Positions 61,901-64,000 of a DNA stretch of 64,000 nucleotides are shown one piece after another. The position numbers were made by a program, and so were the translations under genes. Position 1 is the stretch's first letter; each line of letters opens with the position of its first letter. The notes beneath the pieces are model-generated. The model had not been told where the DNA came from. It made no database searches and saw only the letters and a list, made by a program, of their open reading frames with translations. The stretch comes from Mesaphorura yosii (taxonomy: Eukaryota > Arthropoda > Collembola > Poduromorpha > Tullbergiidae): the NCBI GenBank assembly GCA_009869945.1, contig WIXG01000087.1, positions 183,257-247,256 on the forward strand, read 5' to 3'.

Positions 61901-62610
61901 AAGTTGAGAGTGAAGTGAGAAATATGTGAGCGTGAGCAGAAGAAACCAACGATGGATTTTACCTTTACACCTTCGGGAAAGACAACAACATTGCACACAT
62001 GACTAACATAATAAATGGATTTTTGCACTCTTATCATCCGTAACTTGACAATAAGAGCATGGCATGGGCGCGATACTAGCGAGGCCAGATATCGAGCATT
62101 TACGCTGCGCTGGCGCTAGCTCTGATACTGGTTGGGATGAGACAAAATTGCTCACAGGCTCCAAGCAGGGAGGCAGGCAGCTCCTTTATCATCATCATGG
62201 AAATTGTAGTGTGTTGGCTGAGTCTGGAAGGATAGGCAATGTGAATCTATGGAATTGTCCTGCAACGACGCAGAAGACAACGCAGGATGGTTTCTCCGCA
62301 ACGAATTCTTACGAACATAGCAATCCAGGCCAGCATGTAACCTTGTGTGTGTAGATTATTTGTATCTTAAAATTCGACAATACTGACGGCGTCTCGTCGC
62401 TTACAATTGAAATTAACACTTCGAACGCTCTTTGATTACTTTACCCTCATTTTTTTTATTGCAGGAAGGTGACTGGACTCAAAGAAGGCTCAGGACCACA
62501 ACCTGATCTGCTCTTACGCTTTCTGCTTCACTCGACGTCGGACATTCAACCGCCCTGTGCTAACTGTGATAACAAACGTCGCGTTCCAATGTATTACTGT
62601 AATACGTGTG
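46948..62610 (+). CDS. RNF207: RING and B-box zinc-finger protein, RNF207-like (partial)
   Basis: Two exons are in the window: 46948-47621 and 62465-62610, joined TGT GG|G AAG after a 14,843-bp intron. The start ATG (GGCGAAATGG) opens a Gly/Ser/His-rich disordered region of about 180 residues with HQHHHGKHHQH and poly-Gly runs. A C3HC4 RING finger follows at about 186-224 (FCLVCNNVFEDPRLLSCYHS, FCAKCLDG, CPLCG). Exon 2 gives GLKEGSGPQPDLLLRFLLHS and the start of a B-box (PPCANCD, YYCNTCG). The order RING, 'LK-x-G-SGLPP-x-x-LLxFL', CANCD, YFCNTCG matches human RNF207, a RING E3-type protein linked to cardiac potassium-channel stability. The long disordered N-terminus is not in human RNF207. 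Exon 2 ends in a donor (GTGTG|GTAAGT); later exons are beyond the window. Confidence 0.82.
47622..62464 (+). other. 14.8 kb intron of the RNF207-like gene
   Basis: The donor is GG|GTGAGT at 47622 and the acceptor TTTTTTTTATTGCAG ends at 62464. No open frame inside shows a domain; several 60-160-codon frames on both strands are best read as chance. Notable contents are a 10-bp hairpin at 59674-59699 and many short CAGGCAGG-type and AAGTACAAGT-type repeats. The size is far above the 48-160 bp introns of the neighbouring genes, so enhancers or unannotated RNAs could be present, but none can be supported by eye. Confidence 0.6.
59674..59699. repeat. 10-bp perfect inverted repeat in the RNF207-like intron
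   Basis: CGTTGGCCTC (59674-59683) pairs with GAGGCCAACG (59690-59699) across a GTGTAT loop. The stem is GC-rich and would be stable in RNA. No function is apparent. Confidence 0.7.
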
Positions 62611-63802
62611 GTAAGTCGGATGAATCACGAATTTCTCCCAGGCCCTACAATTTCTAACAATTTCCAGCAACTTTGTGAGAGTGATGTGCAAAGGGTCCCC
62701 AAAGGCACTCACCGTTGAAGAGTTTCATTTTTATTTCCATCGCGCGTCAAGCAAGGTGAAGATGAACTTGGCCATGGCGTGGCCAGGTTCGTTTGTGCAC
62801 AGTTTCAATATGTAGTCTCGCAGTCGTATATTATGTGGTTATAAGTATTGCCATAAATGGCCCTCATAATGATGATGGTTATGCGGCCATGCATGGACAT
62901 GATTGTTAGCAGTTCGTATAAGTAAATGTGTCCATTTGGAAGCCCGAAACTGACCATCGACGAGACCAGACCAACTTTGACCATCATCGTCGGTCATTGC
63001 TCATTGCCTGCCTGCCTTCGCCCATAATAAATGTAATCATGAGCTCAACCAACAAATAGACTGATGAAAGGAGTAAACGTAACGCGCAGGCTGGAAATGA
63101 CCAAAGAGAAAGAAGAGGAAAATTATTATTATTACAATAAGTTTTTGTGATGTGATGATTTGAGTGAAAGTGAAATACACACGCTCGGGCGTGTGTGTAG
63201 GAAAAGTTATGATTACATTTCTTTTCTAAACTGCACCACAAACACAAAAACTTCCAAAGCATCAGCATCAACTCGCCACGCCAGGCACACGGAGGATCTG
63301 CAAACTTTCGGAACGCGAACGCGTGGCGTGGTGGAGCAAAGTTCCTCATCTCATGATGATGATAGGAAATGAAAGTAATGACCACCTTGGGGCTTCTCTG
63401 GCGAGTGAGTTTGATCTGTGATGGTGATGACCACATGCAAAGAGCAAAAGCAAAGGCAGCAGCCAACTCGTTCGCTGGCTCGTTTTCGTTTTCACTCTCG
63501 TTGGCTCGTCAGAGTAATCAGAATGATGATGAAGATGGTCAGTCTCGTCTCAGCCTCGGTTACGCTACGATTTCCCCTTTCGCTTGCACATGAGCGAGAG
63601 CACACGTGGCTAGTAATTCTAATGCATATACACGGCTACATATATATATAATGCATGGCTAATGTTAGTACTCGTACCTAGTACGTGCAGTACTCGACCG
63701 ACCGAGTCAGTTTGTCAGTTAGCTTTAATGTGAAAGATCATCACGAACTGTAAACTTGACGTTGGCGCGGTATTGCCTGGTCGGAATAGTAATAATAATT
63801 TA
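62611..63802. other. Next intron of the RNF207-like gene, no features seen
   Basis: After the B-box exon donor at 62611 there is no third exon recognisable as the rest of the B-box or coiled coil. The stretch has short CATGATGATG-type and TATATATA runs only. Confidence 0.5.
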
Positions 63803-64000
63803 CAAGGGTGTTCAGGCTTTTTTTACCCAGTTTCGCAGACTCGCTTAAGCTGATACTTTTCGTCGGTGAATAGCGCGAGTGTTCTCTATATGTTCACCTT
63901 GCCCCTTAGCAACTGCTCGTAAGCGTCGTTTCCAGGAATTCATGATGTTGGTGACGATTTGAGATGGTATTCCGTTCCACACTTGATTTAAAACGTTCCA
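63803..64000 (-). mobile_element. 3' end of a Tc1/mariner-type DNA transposon (cut by window edge)
   Basis: On the minus strand, 64000-63845 is open to a TAA and encodes the C-terminus of a DDE transposase: VWNGIPSQIVTNIMNSWKRR, LRAVAKGQGEHIENTRAI. This follows the Tc1 family ending (V/EW..IP....NL..S...R..AV....G.H...). About 40 bp beyond the stop, the DNA ends in a TIR-like sequence (CAAGGGTGTTCAGGCTTTTT) that abuts TA at 63801-63802, as expected for TA-target insertion. The catalytic domain and other terminal repeat lie outside the window, so whether it is intact is unknown. It is inserted in an RNF207-like intron, antisense to the gene. Confidence 0.75.

Overview
The window is nuclear DNA from an invertebrate animal, most likely an arthropod. 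Its coding genes are split by short GT-AG introns (mostly 50-120 bp), it is AT-rich, and it encodes animal nucleolar, mitochondrial and signalling orthologues. A CYP2-clan-like P450 relic, an AANAT-like acetyltransferase and OTU-like proteins would fit a springtail or crustacean, but the species cannot be fixed from the sequence. No ORF longer than a short exon could be made sense of in bacterial terms. Gene models were built by hand from open frames plus splice sites, and most complete models give a coding length divisible by three.

Layout: (1) 1-14.8 kb is gene-poor. The only supported coding piece is the first coding exon (minus strand, 5227-4486) of a membrane protein that looks like an NMDA-type-2 glutamate receptor. 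(2) 14.8-22.2 kb carries minus-strand genes: a two-HMG-box chromatin protein (DSP1/HMGB family), a 407-residue disordered protein of unknown role, a small element with terminal inverted repeats next to a GC-rich patch, a GNAT acetyltransferase, and a doubtful 82-residue membrane ORF. (3) 22.6-26.6 kb on the plus strand holds a five-exon gene with two OTU-like domains that both lack the catalytic cysteine, followed by a decayed cytochrome P450. (4) 27-41.7 kb is a dense housekeeping block with alternating strands: NOL11 (+), UQCRC2 (-), SURF6 (+), SLC35E1 (-), MMADHC (-), PDE6D (+), NDUFB5 (-). Neighbours are arranged tail-to-tail or head-to-head, with candidate shared promoters and touching or overlapping 3' ends. 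(5) 41.7-64 kb is gene-poor and dominated by one gene, an RNF207-like RING/B-box protein. Its RING exon (46948-47621) and B-box exon (62465-62610) are separated by a 14.8 kb intron. A Tc1/mariner-type transposon end sits at the right edge, in the following intron.

Functional themes: two genes act in ribosome biogenesis (NOL11 in the SSU processome, SURF6/Rrp14 in rRNA processing), two in the respiratory chain (UQCRC2 of complex III, NDUFB5 of complex I), one in mitochondrial/cytosolic cobalamin trafficking (MMADHC), one in transport of prenylated proteins (PDE6D), and one is an orphan nucleotide-sugar/triose-phosphate-type transporter (SLC35E1). They are neighbours, not an operon. The strongest candidates for something undescribed are the tandem inactive-looking OTU gene, the 407-residue protein with repeated TLF-x-P-type motifs, the 23-bp perfect hairpin at 42894-42946 and the 650-bp inverted-repeat element at 19393-20047.
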